Shown here piece after piece: positions 23,523 to 33,200 of a stretch of DNA of 64,000 nucleotides (position 1 is its first letter; every line of letters starts with the position of its first letter). The DNA comes from Chrysopilus asiliformis (taxonomy: Eukaryota > Arthropoda > Insecta > Diptera > Rhagionidae). The position numbers were made by a program, and so were the translations under genes. The notes below the pieces were generated by a model. The model did not search any database and was not told the DNA's origin. It was given only the letters and a program-made list of their open reading frames with translations. The stretch is taken from assembly GCA_964034945.1 (NCBI GenBank), contig OZ035960.1, positions 82,026,148 to 82,090,147 of the forward strand. Direction: 5' to 3'.

Positions 23523-23552
23523 TATAAAAATGATAGTCATCTCTTGTCAGTT
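23523..23552 (+). promoter_or_regulatory. TATA/initiator core promoter of the antisense gene in C
   Basis: TATAAAAA at 23523 and TCAGTT at 23547-23552, with the Inr A (23549) 26 nt from the TATA start. It is a textbook arthropod arrangement. It lies just inside the 3' LTR and overlaps nothing coding. Confidence 0.75.
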
Positions 23553-23611
23553 TTAATTGTGCGTGAGTCTTTTGTTGGAAACTGCCGTCTACCAATTTAC
23601 TAATTTGCAAA

Positions 23612-24019
23612 ATGTAAGTTATTTTTATTTTAATTTCAATCCATAAAATCAATTTTTATTTCAGGTTCCATGTTTACAGTAGCCCTAACGATTCAGCTAT
23701 ATTTGTCATGACGAGCCGACATCTGGTAGCAAGGGAGATTTGTGGGCATCTTGTGGTGGCGACGCCAGCGGTAATGGAAGAATTCCAGCTCATGCTGGCG
23801 TTCTGTTTAAGTGCTGACAATTTCCATGAGGTGAACGAGTACCTGGACATGACCCTGTCCAGCGAGGTAGGGGAGAACACTATCTTAGTGTGCTTCCCTT
23901 ATGACATAGGTCATAGGATTTTTGGCTGTTTGGAATCGCCCCCGCTGAATATGCAGCGGGTTTACGCGGTGGAGGGGCTTGGTCTCCGTGGTAAATTTGG
24001 ATCGATGTTAAAAATCTAA
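23612..24019 (+). CDS. Spliced antisense accessory gene of C, 118 aa, unknown function
   Basis: The start codon is split: AT at 23612-23613, a 51-nt GTAAGT..TTTCAG intron (23614-23664), and G at 23665. The ORF then runs to TAA at 24017-24019. Predicted start of transcription 23549. The protein is small and soluble-looking, with no signal peptide or membrane span. Most conserved between copies: an EFQLMLAFCLSA block, EYLD, VCFPYD and PLNMQRVYAVEGLGL. GC content is higher than in the element's own genes. It lies between env and the 3' LTR on the opposite strand and overlaps the env stop by 12 nt, tail to tail. Compared with D it lacks the minisatellite and has a different C-terminus. Confidence 0.8.
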
Positions 24020-25237
24020 AGTGGGGTAATTTAATTGAGCTTTTCGCCACGATATTGGTTCGTCTTGCAATTCGGGTAACGCGATTGAAATGGGTTCCTT
24101 GTTCGGGATAGGTTTAGACGTGTGTAATTCAGGGAGGGATAATGACATTGTTCCGTTTACGGGCATTGGGTCTCTTGTGAGTTTTCGTAACCTCCTTTTG
24201 AATTTTCTTGAAGTTTTCGTCAATTCTTTACGGCTCTTCCAAAATTTTTTAATTTTCATTATCATATAAATTATTCCTACCACCAAAATTATACTGAGTA
24301 CTGTAATGACTGCAGTGAATCTTGTGTCGTGTTTATCGTGTTTTTGTGATTGTTCTAATTCGTTCAGTTCTTTAAAAAGAACATCTAATGACACACTGTC
24401 ATCACGGAGATGTCTATTTAGTTCTTTATAGGATACCGGTTTTATTGGATCAGGTAAATCTAGTTTTGATGGATTTCTTTTTGTGAAATCAAATTTCGGT
24501 AAGGTTAATCTGTATAGGTCGGGTTGCACTGTGTTAAATGGCTTGACCTGTTTTGTGTGGTAGGGTAATACCATGTTTAGTATCTGGAAATGGCATGGTT
24601 TGAGGAGGGTAATAATTCCGGAAAATTGAAGATCGAATGAAGAATGTGTATCGTTACAGAAACATTGCAAGGTCATTGATGTCGATAGTGAATATAGCCA
24701 ACTGTTTAGGTGTTCGAGATTTACTACAAAATTAGGATTACTTTTTAAAATTCTGTGTGGACAGGATGGGGTTTGGAGGAAAGGTGTGGTTAGGGTATTT
24801 ATCATACATCGGGAAGAATCAAATCCAGTTATCATTGGTTTCTTGAATTCACATAGATAGTTGTGGGGATCGTTGTAGCTTTGTATTTTCTTACACAGAT
24901 CTACGAACTCGTTTTGCCGTAATTCCATAAATTGTTTGTTTTTTGTGTTATTAATAATATAATTAATATCCGAATCTATTAGGGAAAAATTTTGACCATT
25001 CAAGGGTGTTGGATAAAGGTATACTTTATTTACGCCAAACTCAACTTCTTCGGGTAGTGGAATCTGTATCTTTATCAGGATATTATTTTCCGTTTTAATG
25101 CTGTCTACCGTCATTAGATTTGATAAAGTGGCGAAGTCACGAGAAATTGGGGTTTTTGAGACATTGAGAAGTATATCCGACATTATTTTGTGGAGGTCGG
25201 AAGGTCTTAGGACTAAGGGATGTAAAGTTCTTTGAGA
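24008..25237 (-). pseudogene. env: C env, C-terminal part
   Basis: About 409 codons, from the segment after the heptad region through the cysteine-rich domain to a membrane span (TAVITVLSIILVVGIIYMI) and a basic tail. The N-terminal part is at 38528-39314; D sits between, with TSD GAGA (25234-25237 and 38528-38531), and the frame is kept across it. The first few codons of the larger ORF here come from the D LTR and do not belong to env. Confidence 0.92.
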
Positions 25238-26763
25238 TGTGACACTCAAAATTAAACTGTTCCTGAAATTGGTGATTGAAACGCTCAGTTTTCTTTTGGT
25301 TATTATTTATTTTTAGCTTTGTTAACTCTTCACAAACTTCTTTTTTTAGAATTAGATGTTTACAATTTTTTGATCACAATATTTTTGTTCTTTTTATTAA
25401 TTTCACTAAATTCACTATTACAAAGTGATTTATTACAAAGTTAGTACATCTACGTTTTATAATTTTTTGATTACAATGATTTCGTTCTTAAACTTCTCCA
25501 ACACAAACAAAACTTTAAAATTATTATTCTTAAAACAATATTCTACACAATTCTTAGGAAAAACCTCACTTCAAAGTTAAAAAAAAAACTCATTTCAAAA
25601 CTCTATAAGACTCTCTTTAAAAACTCAAAAAATAACTCTTTCTTTAAAAACTCAAAGGAAAAAACTCTTTTTAAAACAAAACTCAAAGAACTCTGGTAAA
25701 AAACTCAATAATAACTCTTTTTAAAACTCAATAATAACTCTTTTTAAAACTCAATAATAACTTCAAAACTTTCCTCAAAAACTCAAAAGATAAAACTCCT
25801 CGAGCCAGGCCTTGACACCTCCTTTTATAGGCGTCTTGACCTGTTCGATTAATTGATGGTGGGAATCCTAGTCACGTTGCTAAAACAGGTGCAAGTAACA
25901 TTTGACCTAATTCTGGGTGACGGAAATAAGAATTGCATTGTCATGTAATGCTAATTCGCGTATTTCACTGTTGTGAAATAAGATCAAAACATTTGTTGCA
26001 ATATGAGCGCGTTTGTCGCGTGCTTCGTTTTTTTGCTGGTTGGCATTTTTATGATTTTAATGTTGAATACATGTCGGGAGTGTTGACCGACGGTATGAAT
26101 TGAAGAGTTTTGATGATTTCGCATAATGTATCTGAAAAAGATATATTGACAATTTTGCCTAGGGTTTATGTGCAGGTGTTTATGCAGTTATATGGCGGGT
26201 GCGTTGACCTACGTTATTTAGGTGAATTGACGAGTTTCGATGATTTTGCATAATGATTTCTGAAAGGAGTATTGATCGGACCGGAAACTGATGTTTTTGT
26301 ATAGGGTTCGGATAGGTGCATTGACCGGACTGCATATGAAAGTGATAGGAATTGCTTGAGAATTGCCTATGTTGCTCAAGGGATGGTTCAATGCTCTGTC
26401 TTAATACTTTGTACCTATGGTTTTAGGTAAAGTGACTTGAAGAATGGGTCAATGTTCTGAATGAATACTTTGTACCCGTTGTTTTAGGTTAAGTGATGGA
26501 TTGCATTCTGGAAAAGTCGAAATGCAATTCATCACATTACGTTATTTATGAAAGATGTATTGATCGGACCGGAAACTGAAGGTTTCTTATAGAGTTTGGA
26601 TAGGTGCATTGACCGGGCTGCATAGGAAAGTATTAAGAATTGCATATGAATTGCTTATGTTGCTTGAAGAATGGTTCAATGCTCTGTCTTAATACTTTGT
26701 ACCTATTGTTTTAGGTAAAGTGATGGATTGCATTCTGGAAAAGTCGAAATGCAATTCATCACA
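25238..26763 (-). repeat. 3' LTR of D (1526 bp)
   Basis: TGTGACACTC...ATTCATCACA in plus orientation. The LTR-start hairpin occurs twice, at the end (26722-26763) and ~230 bp inside (26492-26533), because the terminal ~230 bp are duplicated. The 5' LTR has the same duplication. Confidence 0.96.
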
Positions 26764-26819
26764 TTCCTTACCCCCAGAAGAAAGAAAAATGTAATTTTTC
26801 GGAATCAACAAAATTTGGT

Positions 26820-26850
26820 CATAAATACGACAGGTCTCTTCTTGGTAGTT
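26820..26850 (+). promoter_or_regulatory. Core promoter of the antisense gene in D
   Basis: CATAAATA at 26820 and GTAGTT at 26845-26850 align with TATAAAAA and TCAGTT of C at the same spacing. Both boxes are weaker matches to consensus. Confidence 0.5.
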
Positions 26851-26898
26851 TTAATTGTTTGCGGACACCTTTGATTGCTGCACATCTCAACCGTTACC

Positions 26899-27351
26899 AT
26901 GTAAGTTTTTCTCCTTTTTTTTTTCTTTTTTCAGGTTTGTGCGTTTTTATAAATTTTTTTTTTTTTTCTTTTTCATAGGTTCCACGTATACGATAGTCAG
27001 CACGATTCGGCTCTCTTCATCATGACCGGCCGCCAATTAATCGGGAGGGAATTTTGTGGTCACTTGGTGGTGACTACCCCAGAGATAATGGAGGAGTTCC
27101 AGCTTATGCTTGCATTTTGCCTCAGCGCGGGGACCTTCGATTTGGTGAACGAGTACCTGGACATCACGTTGGCGAACGAGGTTGGGGAAGACGCAATCTT
27201 AGTGTGTTTCCCCTGCGATATGGGCCATAAAGTATATGGCCACATGGAGAGCCCCCCGCTGAATATGCAGCGGGTTTACGCGGTGGAGGGGCTTGGTCTC
27301 CATTTTATGGGGACCTTGTGTCAGCCTACGAATTTAGTTAAGAATTTTTAA
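26899..27351 (+). CDS. Spliced antisense accessory gene of D, 124 aa, unknown function
   Basis: AT at 26899-26900, a 78-nt intron (26901-26978, GTAAGT..TTCATAG), and G at 26979; open to TAA at 27349-27351. An upstream TTTTTTCAG near 26934 is a possible alternative acceptor, but the downstream one gives the N-terminus shared by all copies (MFHVYDSQ). Conserved blocks are as in C, with a GTLCQP tail. AATAAA at 27367 and 27371 supplies a polyadenylation signal. Opposite in strand to D and placed between env and the 3' LTR. Plant Ty3/gypsy elements carry unrelated antisense ORFs at this position; I know of no described insect counterpart. Confidence 0.8.
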
Positions 27352-27395
27352 AATTTGTATTAATGAAATAAATAAAGAAATTTTTAATAGAAAAA

Positions 27396-27765
27396 TTGCA
27401 TTTGTTTTTTATGTATTTGCTCCCGTTTTCAGTGTTTTGTTTCAGACTTTTGTGTTTTCGACATTTTTGTTTCAGCTTTTTATATCTTCTAGGTATTTTT
27501 TTTTTTTTTTTTTTTTCAATTTTCAGTGTTTTTCTACATTTTTGTTCAAGCTTTTTATATCTTTTTGGTCTTTCTAGGTATTTGTTTCAGTGTTTGGTTT
27601 CAGACTTTTGTGTTTTCTACAATTTTTTTTTTTTTTTTTTTTTTTTTTAGGTATTTCAATTTTCAGTGTTTTTCTACATTTTTGTTTCAGCTTTTTATAT
27701 CTTTTTGGTTTTTCTAGGTATTTGTTTCAATTTTCAGTGTTTTTCTACATTTTTGTTTCAGTCAA
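27396..27765 (+). repeat. T-rich ~70-bp minisatellite downstream of the D antisense gene
   Basis: Repeats of TTTTCAGTGTTTTTCTACAT with TTTCAGCTTTTTATATCT. Includes T18 and T23 runs. Shares CAGACTTTTG and TTTTTATAT with the minus strand of the module B repeat. ORFs through it are spurious. Confidence 0.8.
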
Positions 27766-28158
27766 AAGACATGTTTTTGATAGACAGGCGAATATTAATT
27801 TGCCGAATTAATTATATAAACCTTACATAAATATAATTAAACATTATTTTTATACTAATTTTATCATTATTAAGTTATATATTTAATTTATATAAATAGA
27901 TTTAAAAATAATTACTAAATCCAAGTATATATTTATTAAAATAAAATACTGATTTTTAATAATTTATTTTATAGCTTATCCCATAAAATATTAATATTAA
28001 ATTGTATTTATTTTTTCATAGAATTAAATGTGCCATTAAATTAAAATTTTCTAACCTTTTCTCCAAACTGAAACTACACTAAATTATCTTGTATTATATA
28101 GGATGTTATGTATTGATCTGGTGAAAAAGTACAGTAGTATTGGTACCAGAAAGTCAGA
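27766..28158. other. AT-rich spacer and edge block of the D accessory module
   Basis: 28033-28140 is the block shared, inverted, with 11989-12095. It ends 18 nt from the env stop. The rest is AT-rich DNA without genes. Confidence 0.6.
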
Positions 28159-30159
28159 TCAGAATTGCAACCCTAGACTGTTTTTCCCTTTGCTCTTCTG
28201 AAAAGACCAGTCATTTGTTTGTGGTTCTACTTCTAATGTAAAAATTTTATTTATTTCTGCACAATTATCCTGTTCCCTATTGACACTGTTTACGTTATTG
28301 ACGTCCTCACTTGAGATTTCGGGTAAAGCGATTTTTATGGGTTTTAATTTTCGATTTTTTGTTTTACGACTTTGTTTACACGATTTTATTCTAAACCGGT
28401 AGCCTACATACCCTATAAATATTAACAGTATTAACGAAAATATGATCCATTGCGCCGTTATGTGACCGTGGTATTTATCAATTTTCTCAGTTAAGGTGAG
28501 ATCCTTTATTTCTCTGTTAACGTGATCTAAAGCTATTTCTTCCGCCCTTAAGTCTTGATGTAATGAATCGTAGGAACTTACTTTTAGTTTTTCTGGTAGG
28601 GTTATTGGGTGTTGGTCGAAATGGCGTTCTATTAGGGTTGGTATTTTGAGGAGTGGTGTACGGTGGAATTCTGGTTGGTGGATGCGTAAGGTCTTAGTTT
28701 GTTTGAAGTGGAATGGTAGGCTTTGAGTCCCAATGTGAAATGTGCAGTCCTTAAATAAACTTAACACTCCAGTTTCCCTTAGCGTGAGAGATTCATGGTG
28801 ATTTTCGCAGAAGATTTGCAAATCTTTCTCAGTGTTGAAGACGTATAACCATTTGTTGGGTTGTTCCAGTGGTACCAAGTAGTCCGCTCTGTGACGCAAT
28901 ATCATATGAGGGCAACTTTCTGTCTCGGAAAACGTTGCTGTGAGCAAGTTCAGGAGGCAGTTCTGAGGAGTTAGGCCTGTAGTTAACGGTTTTGTTAGAT
29001 AACAAATAAATTGAATAGATTCCCCCAGTTCTTGAATTTTGTTACATGTATCTTTGAATTCGTTTCCTTCGAACTCTAGATATTCTTTATGTAAAGTGTT
29101 ATTGAGGATATAATTCGTTTTTGACTTTATGAGTGTGTACATCTTGCCGGTTGGAGTTGGCAAGTAATACACCTTCTGAATAGAAAATGAATTATGTTCG
29201 GGTATAGGGATTTGAATTTGCACCAAGATCCTATCGGTTAACTGGACGCTCTTGACCGATATTATATGAGTTAATGAGGCGAAATCTTTAGTTAGGAAGA
29301 CTGTATTGTTGATACAGTCGAGCCAGATATTTTTTAAATCTTGTGGACGTACTATTAATGGGTGAAGTTTGTTTTGACTTAGCGCATTTAGGATCGTAAA
29401 GGTGTCTCCTTGTTGCCTTTCAATTTGCTGTAACTTTGTAATCATTAGTAAGGTTACCTCATGAATTTCTGTTTGCAGTTCCAACTTTGTTATATCTTCT
29501 TGTGTTTTTTGTGTAGTTGCGTTCAGGCTACTTATTATCTGGTTAACTTTTGAACTAACTATTGCATATTGTTTGGTTAAATTGGCTAAAGGTTTACTCA
29601 GGGTATCGAAGTTTGATCTGATAACGGTTATTTGGTGTTTTAGGATTTCCTCCCTGGCCTTATTCCCGTCTTCCAAACTACTGAGCCTTTGATAAATTTC
29701 TTGTGCGTCATTGTCATCCATGACACCCGTTAAAAATTTTGCGGCCGTTCCCACGAAATTGAATAGTGAACGTTTAGTCCTGCTATGTGAAAAATACATT
29801 AGCTCTTTATGGTGCTCCACTATGTTAGAGGCCAGTCTTTCGATTTCATATTTCCATTCTGAGCACGTTTCGTTTTTTAGGTGCTTAGCCATTGACTTAT
29901 GATTAGCCATTTGTAAGGACCTACGTTGTGAATTGCATAATTCGTCTATTAGGGATGTACTTTGCTGTATGAATTCCAAAGTGGACTTCCAGTCTGGATG
30001 AGTTAATTGCGTTAACACTGTCCATTTTTTCTTGTAGAAGTATGCCGTTCCAATTTGCTCGAAGAATATGCCGGTTGGCTCCAGCGAGGTATACGATGCG
30101 ACTCTTGGGCTATCTTGTCCAGATGCTAATGTGATGGTGAGCATCACTACTAACAACAT
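28159..30159 (-). CDS. env: D envelope glycoprotein, intact
   Basis: 666 codons. Signal peptide over the first ~14-20 residues, furin-type site RTKR near residue 131 followed by SLFNFVGTAAKF, a heptad-repeat segment, a cysteine-rich ectodomain, a membrane span (IIFSLILLIFIGYVGY) near residue 575 and a basic tail. A 3' splice-like GTGAACAG precedes the ATG by about 6 nt. No lesion seen. Very close to E1 env. Confidence 0.93.
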   Translation of the reverse strand: MLLVVMLTITLASGQDSPRVASYTSLEPTGIFFEQIGTAYFYKKKWTVLTQLTHPDWKSTLEFIQQSTSLIDELCNSQRRSLQMANHKSMAKHLKNETCSEWKYEIERLASNIVEHHKELMYFSHSRTKRSLFNFVGTAAKFLTGVMDDNDAQEIYQRLSSLEDGNKAREEILKHQITVIRSNFDTLSKPLANLTKQYAIVSSKVNQIISSLNATTQKTQEDITKLELQTEIHEVTLLMITKLQQIERQQGDTFTILNALSQNKLHPLIVRPQDLKNIWLDCINNTVFLTKDFASLTHIISVKSVQLTDRILVQIQIPIPEHNSFSIQKVYYLPTPTGKMYTLIKSKTNYILNNTLHKEYLEFEGNEFKDTCNKIQELGESIQFICYLTKPLTTGLTPQNCLLNLLTATFSETESCPHMILRHRADYLVPLEQPNKWLYVFNTEKDLQIFCENHHESLTLRETGVLSLFKDCTFHIGTQSLPFHFKQTKTLRIHQPEFHRTPLLKIPTLIERHFDQHPITLPEKLKVSSYDSLHQDLRAEEIALDHVNREIKDLTLTEKIDKYHGHITAQWIIFSLILLIFIGYVGYRFRIKSCKQSRKTKNRKLKPIKIALPEISSEDVNNVNSVNREQDNCAEINKIFTLEVEPQTNDWSFQKSKGKNSLGLQF

Positions 30160-30255
30160 GATGAACTGTTCACGGAATAAAGTGAAACGAGTTTTAGTAA
30201 AAATTTAGGAGAGGGTAGAAAGAAAAGTGGGATTTGTATAACTCTATTTTGTTTT

Positions 30256-33200
30256 TTAATTTTCGTGTTTATCTCGACTAATATATTCTTTCAGTCGATT
30301 ATTATGGATGCGAACAAGTTTGTTGCGAATTTTTAGAACTGAGTTTACTGTACTAGGGGTTTCTTTGATTTCATATGGTCCTAACCAAATTGGACTTAAC
30401 TTATTTTTTCGAGTTTCGTTTTTTACAAGAACCCAATCTCCGACTTGGAAACTTTTGTTGACGGAATTTTTGTCGTAATAGGATTTGTTTTTTAGTTTGC
30501 TTGCCAATAGATTTTCTCTGGCCTTTTTGTACGCCTTTTGCAGTTTGTATTTTAACAGATGGTAATAATTTTCATCGTTATACAGTGGTTCTGGATCTCT
30601 TTTCACGCTTGTAGGAAGTTCAGCGGAAAAACCGTATAATAAGTCCATGGGAGTGAATTTGGTTGAAGCATGTATAGTGTTGTTATGCACGTGAACTGCC
30701 TCCCTAATCCATTCATCCCAAGTAGTCGGATATTCATTTACGAAATTTCGTAGGTATTCCGCCAGGGGTCGATGGGACCGTTCAAGTGCTCCATTAGTTT
30801 GAGGATGGTAAGCTGTTGTTTGTAACTTTCGAATTTTCAACAGTTTACACAATTTCTTGAATACGTCGCTCAAAAAATTGGTTCCTTGATCAGTGACCAA
30901 TTTCTTGGGTATTCTATACCTTGTAATAATTTGTTCATAGAATGCTTTAGCCACTGTCTCAGCTTCACAATTTTCTATTGCAACGCAATCGAAAAATCGG
31001 GTTAGGTCATCCTGGAACGTGAGAAGATATTTATTTCCGCTATTGGTTACTGGAAGTGGACCGACTATATCTAGATATACTTTGTCAAAGGGGAGTAGTG
31101 CCGTGTCTGTAATGACCATTGGCATACGCGTGTAGCGTGAATATTTGTTTACTCGACAACTTTTGACAAAGTTTTCGATGTCTTTCACCATATTTTTCCA
31201 CCGGTAATGGCGTCTTATTCGGTGGTAAGTTTTGAAAACTCCTTGGTGTCCGCCTAATGGACTATTATGGTAGGTCATGAGTACAGATTCTATTTCTTTT
31301 CGGTCAGTTAATTGCTGAATATTTTTTGTGGAAATAATTGGGTCAATAGAATCATCTAAAGTTTCAAAATTTTCACTTTGTTTATCTTTTTCATGGCCGT
31401 TATCAGGGGCATTGTCTTCGGGTAATTGCTGAGTTGCAGTTTTATCACATGAATTAGTTGTTGTTGTACTCTCGCTTTGATTTGGGTTTTCCATCTGTTG
31501 TTTATTTTGTTTACTTTGGCTTCGAGTTACAACTTGTATTCGTTGATGATTGTTGGTCGAATCGCTTATTTTATTCCTCACCTCTTGTTCCTCGGTTTTA
31601 GCCATACCGCTGGGTTTGTATAATTGTTCTTGAATCAAGTTTCTTGGGTCTTCGTCGAGCATTGTCTCTAACGAATTTTCATATTGTTGTTGTTGGGTTA
31701 TTTCATTGAGATTTTTATTATTTTTAGACGATGGAATTCGACTGAGGGCATCTGCTGCCGTGTTTAATTTACCTGCCTTGTACTGAATTTCGTAATCGTA
31801 ATCAGATAATTTGTGACGAAAACGTGTAAGACGAGTTGTAGTGTCCTTGACATTGAACACTCCTTTTAAAGGCCTATGGTCGGAGTAAACGATGAATTTA
31901 CGTCCTAGTAAATAACATCGAAAATGTTTAGTAGCCCAAACTATTGCTAGCAATTCTTTCTCTATTGTTGAATATCGGCGTTCAGCCTCATTCAAGGTTC
32001 GGCTAGCGTAGGCTACTGGCCTTTCGTCCTGCGATAGTATTGCTCCAAGTGCTTCTCCACTAGCATCTGTGGTTAACGCAAATGGTTTAAAAAAATCTGG
32101 ATATACCAGAAGAGGTGGAGATGTTAAGGCTTCTTTTAGTGTTTCGAATGCCTTTTCACATGATTCGTTCCACGCAAATTTACTACCCTTTCGAAGTAAT
32201 TTCGTAAGAGGTAAGGCCTTTTGGGCAAAATCTTCAATAAATTTTCTATAATAATTGGCAAGACCTAAGAAACTTTGTATTTGTCGAATAGTTTTTGGAC
32301 GTGGGAAATTCTTTACACATTCTATATTTTGGGGATCGGGGAGAGCGCCTTCTTTCGTACATTTGTGTCCTAAATAAATTACTTCCTTTTTGAGGAAGTG
32401 ACACTTCTCGGGTTGGAGTTTAAAATTGTGGATCCTGAGACGTTCGAAAATATCCATCAATTTTTGGTTATGGTCATCTAGGGTTTTCCCGTAAATGACC
32501 AAATCATCGATGTATATGAAACACTTTATTCCTTGTAACCCTGTCAAGGCGTGATTCATAGCTCTTTGGAATGTAGCAGGAGCCGATTTTAATCCAAACG
32601 GCATCCTGGTAAATTCGAAATGACCAAATGGAGTGCTAAACGCTGTTTTTTCTCGATCGTTTGGCTCAACTTGAATTTGATGATAGCCGCTAGCTAAGTC
32701 CAGTGTGGTGAAATAAGTAGAGTTTCCCAACTGGTCCAGAATCTCCTCGATTCTAGGCAGTGGAAAAGCGTCTCCAATAGTGACGTCATTCAGTTTCCTG
32801 AAATCCACCACTACTCTCCACTTCTTTTCGCCGTTTGCTCCCGCTTTCTTAGGTACTACTAAGAGAGGGGAGTTCCAGGGACTTTTGCTAGGTTGGACTA
32901 TTCCTTCTTCCACCATTTTATTAACTTGTTCGTTAATAACTTTTCGATGGGTTTCGGCCAGACGATAATTCTTTAAATTTAGAGCACCTTGGTCCTGCCG
33001 TATTGGTATTTTATGTGTAAGAACGTTAGAATGGGTTAATTTATCATTGGGAAGATGGAAAAGATCATGAAATTGCGAACAAATATTTATTATTGACTGC
33101 CGTTCTTCGTGATTTGCCTCTGGGTCCATTTGGATTGATTCGATAATTTCCCGAATCCTTTTATATGGAGGGGATTTAAACCGGTTAGGTTGGTCTAAAT

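Noticed and set aside
27396..27811. Three overlapping Phe-rich ORFs
   Set aside because: Frames through the T-rich minisatellite and long T runs; no start context or composition of a gene.
11989..28140. A single 16-kb element bounded by inverted ~105-bp ends
   Set aside because: The inverted blocks are explained by two copies of the accessory module; C, D and copia boundaries with their own duplications lie inside and cross the right end.
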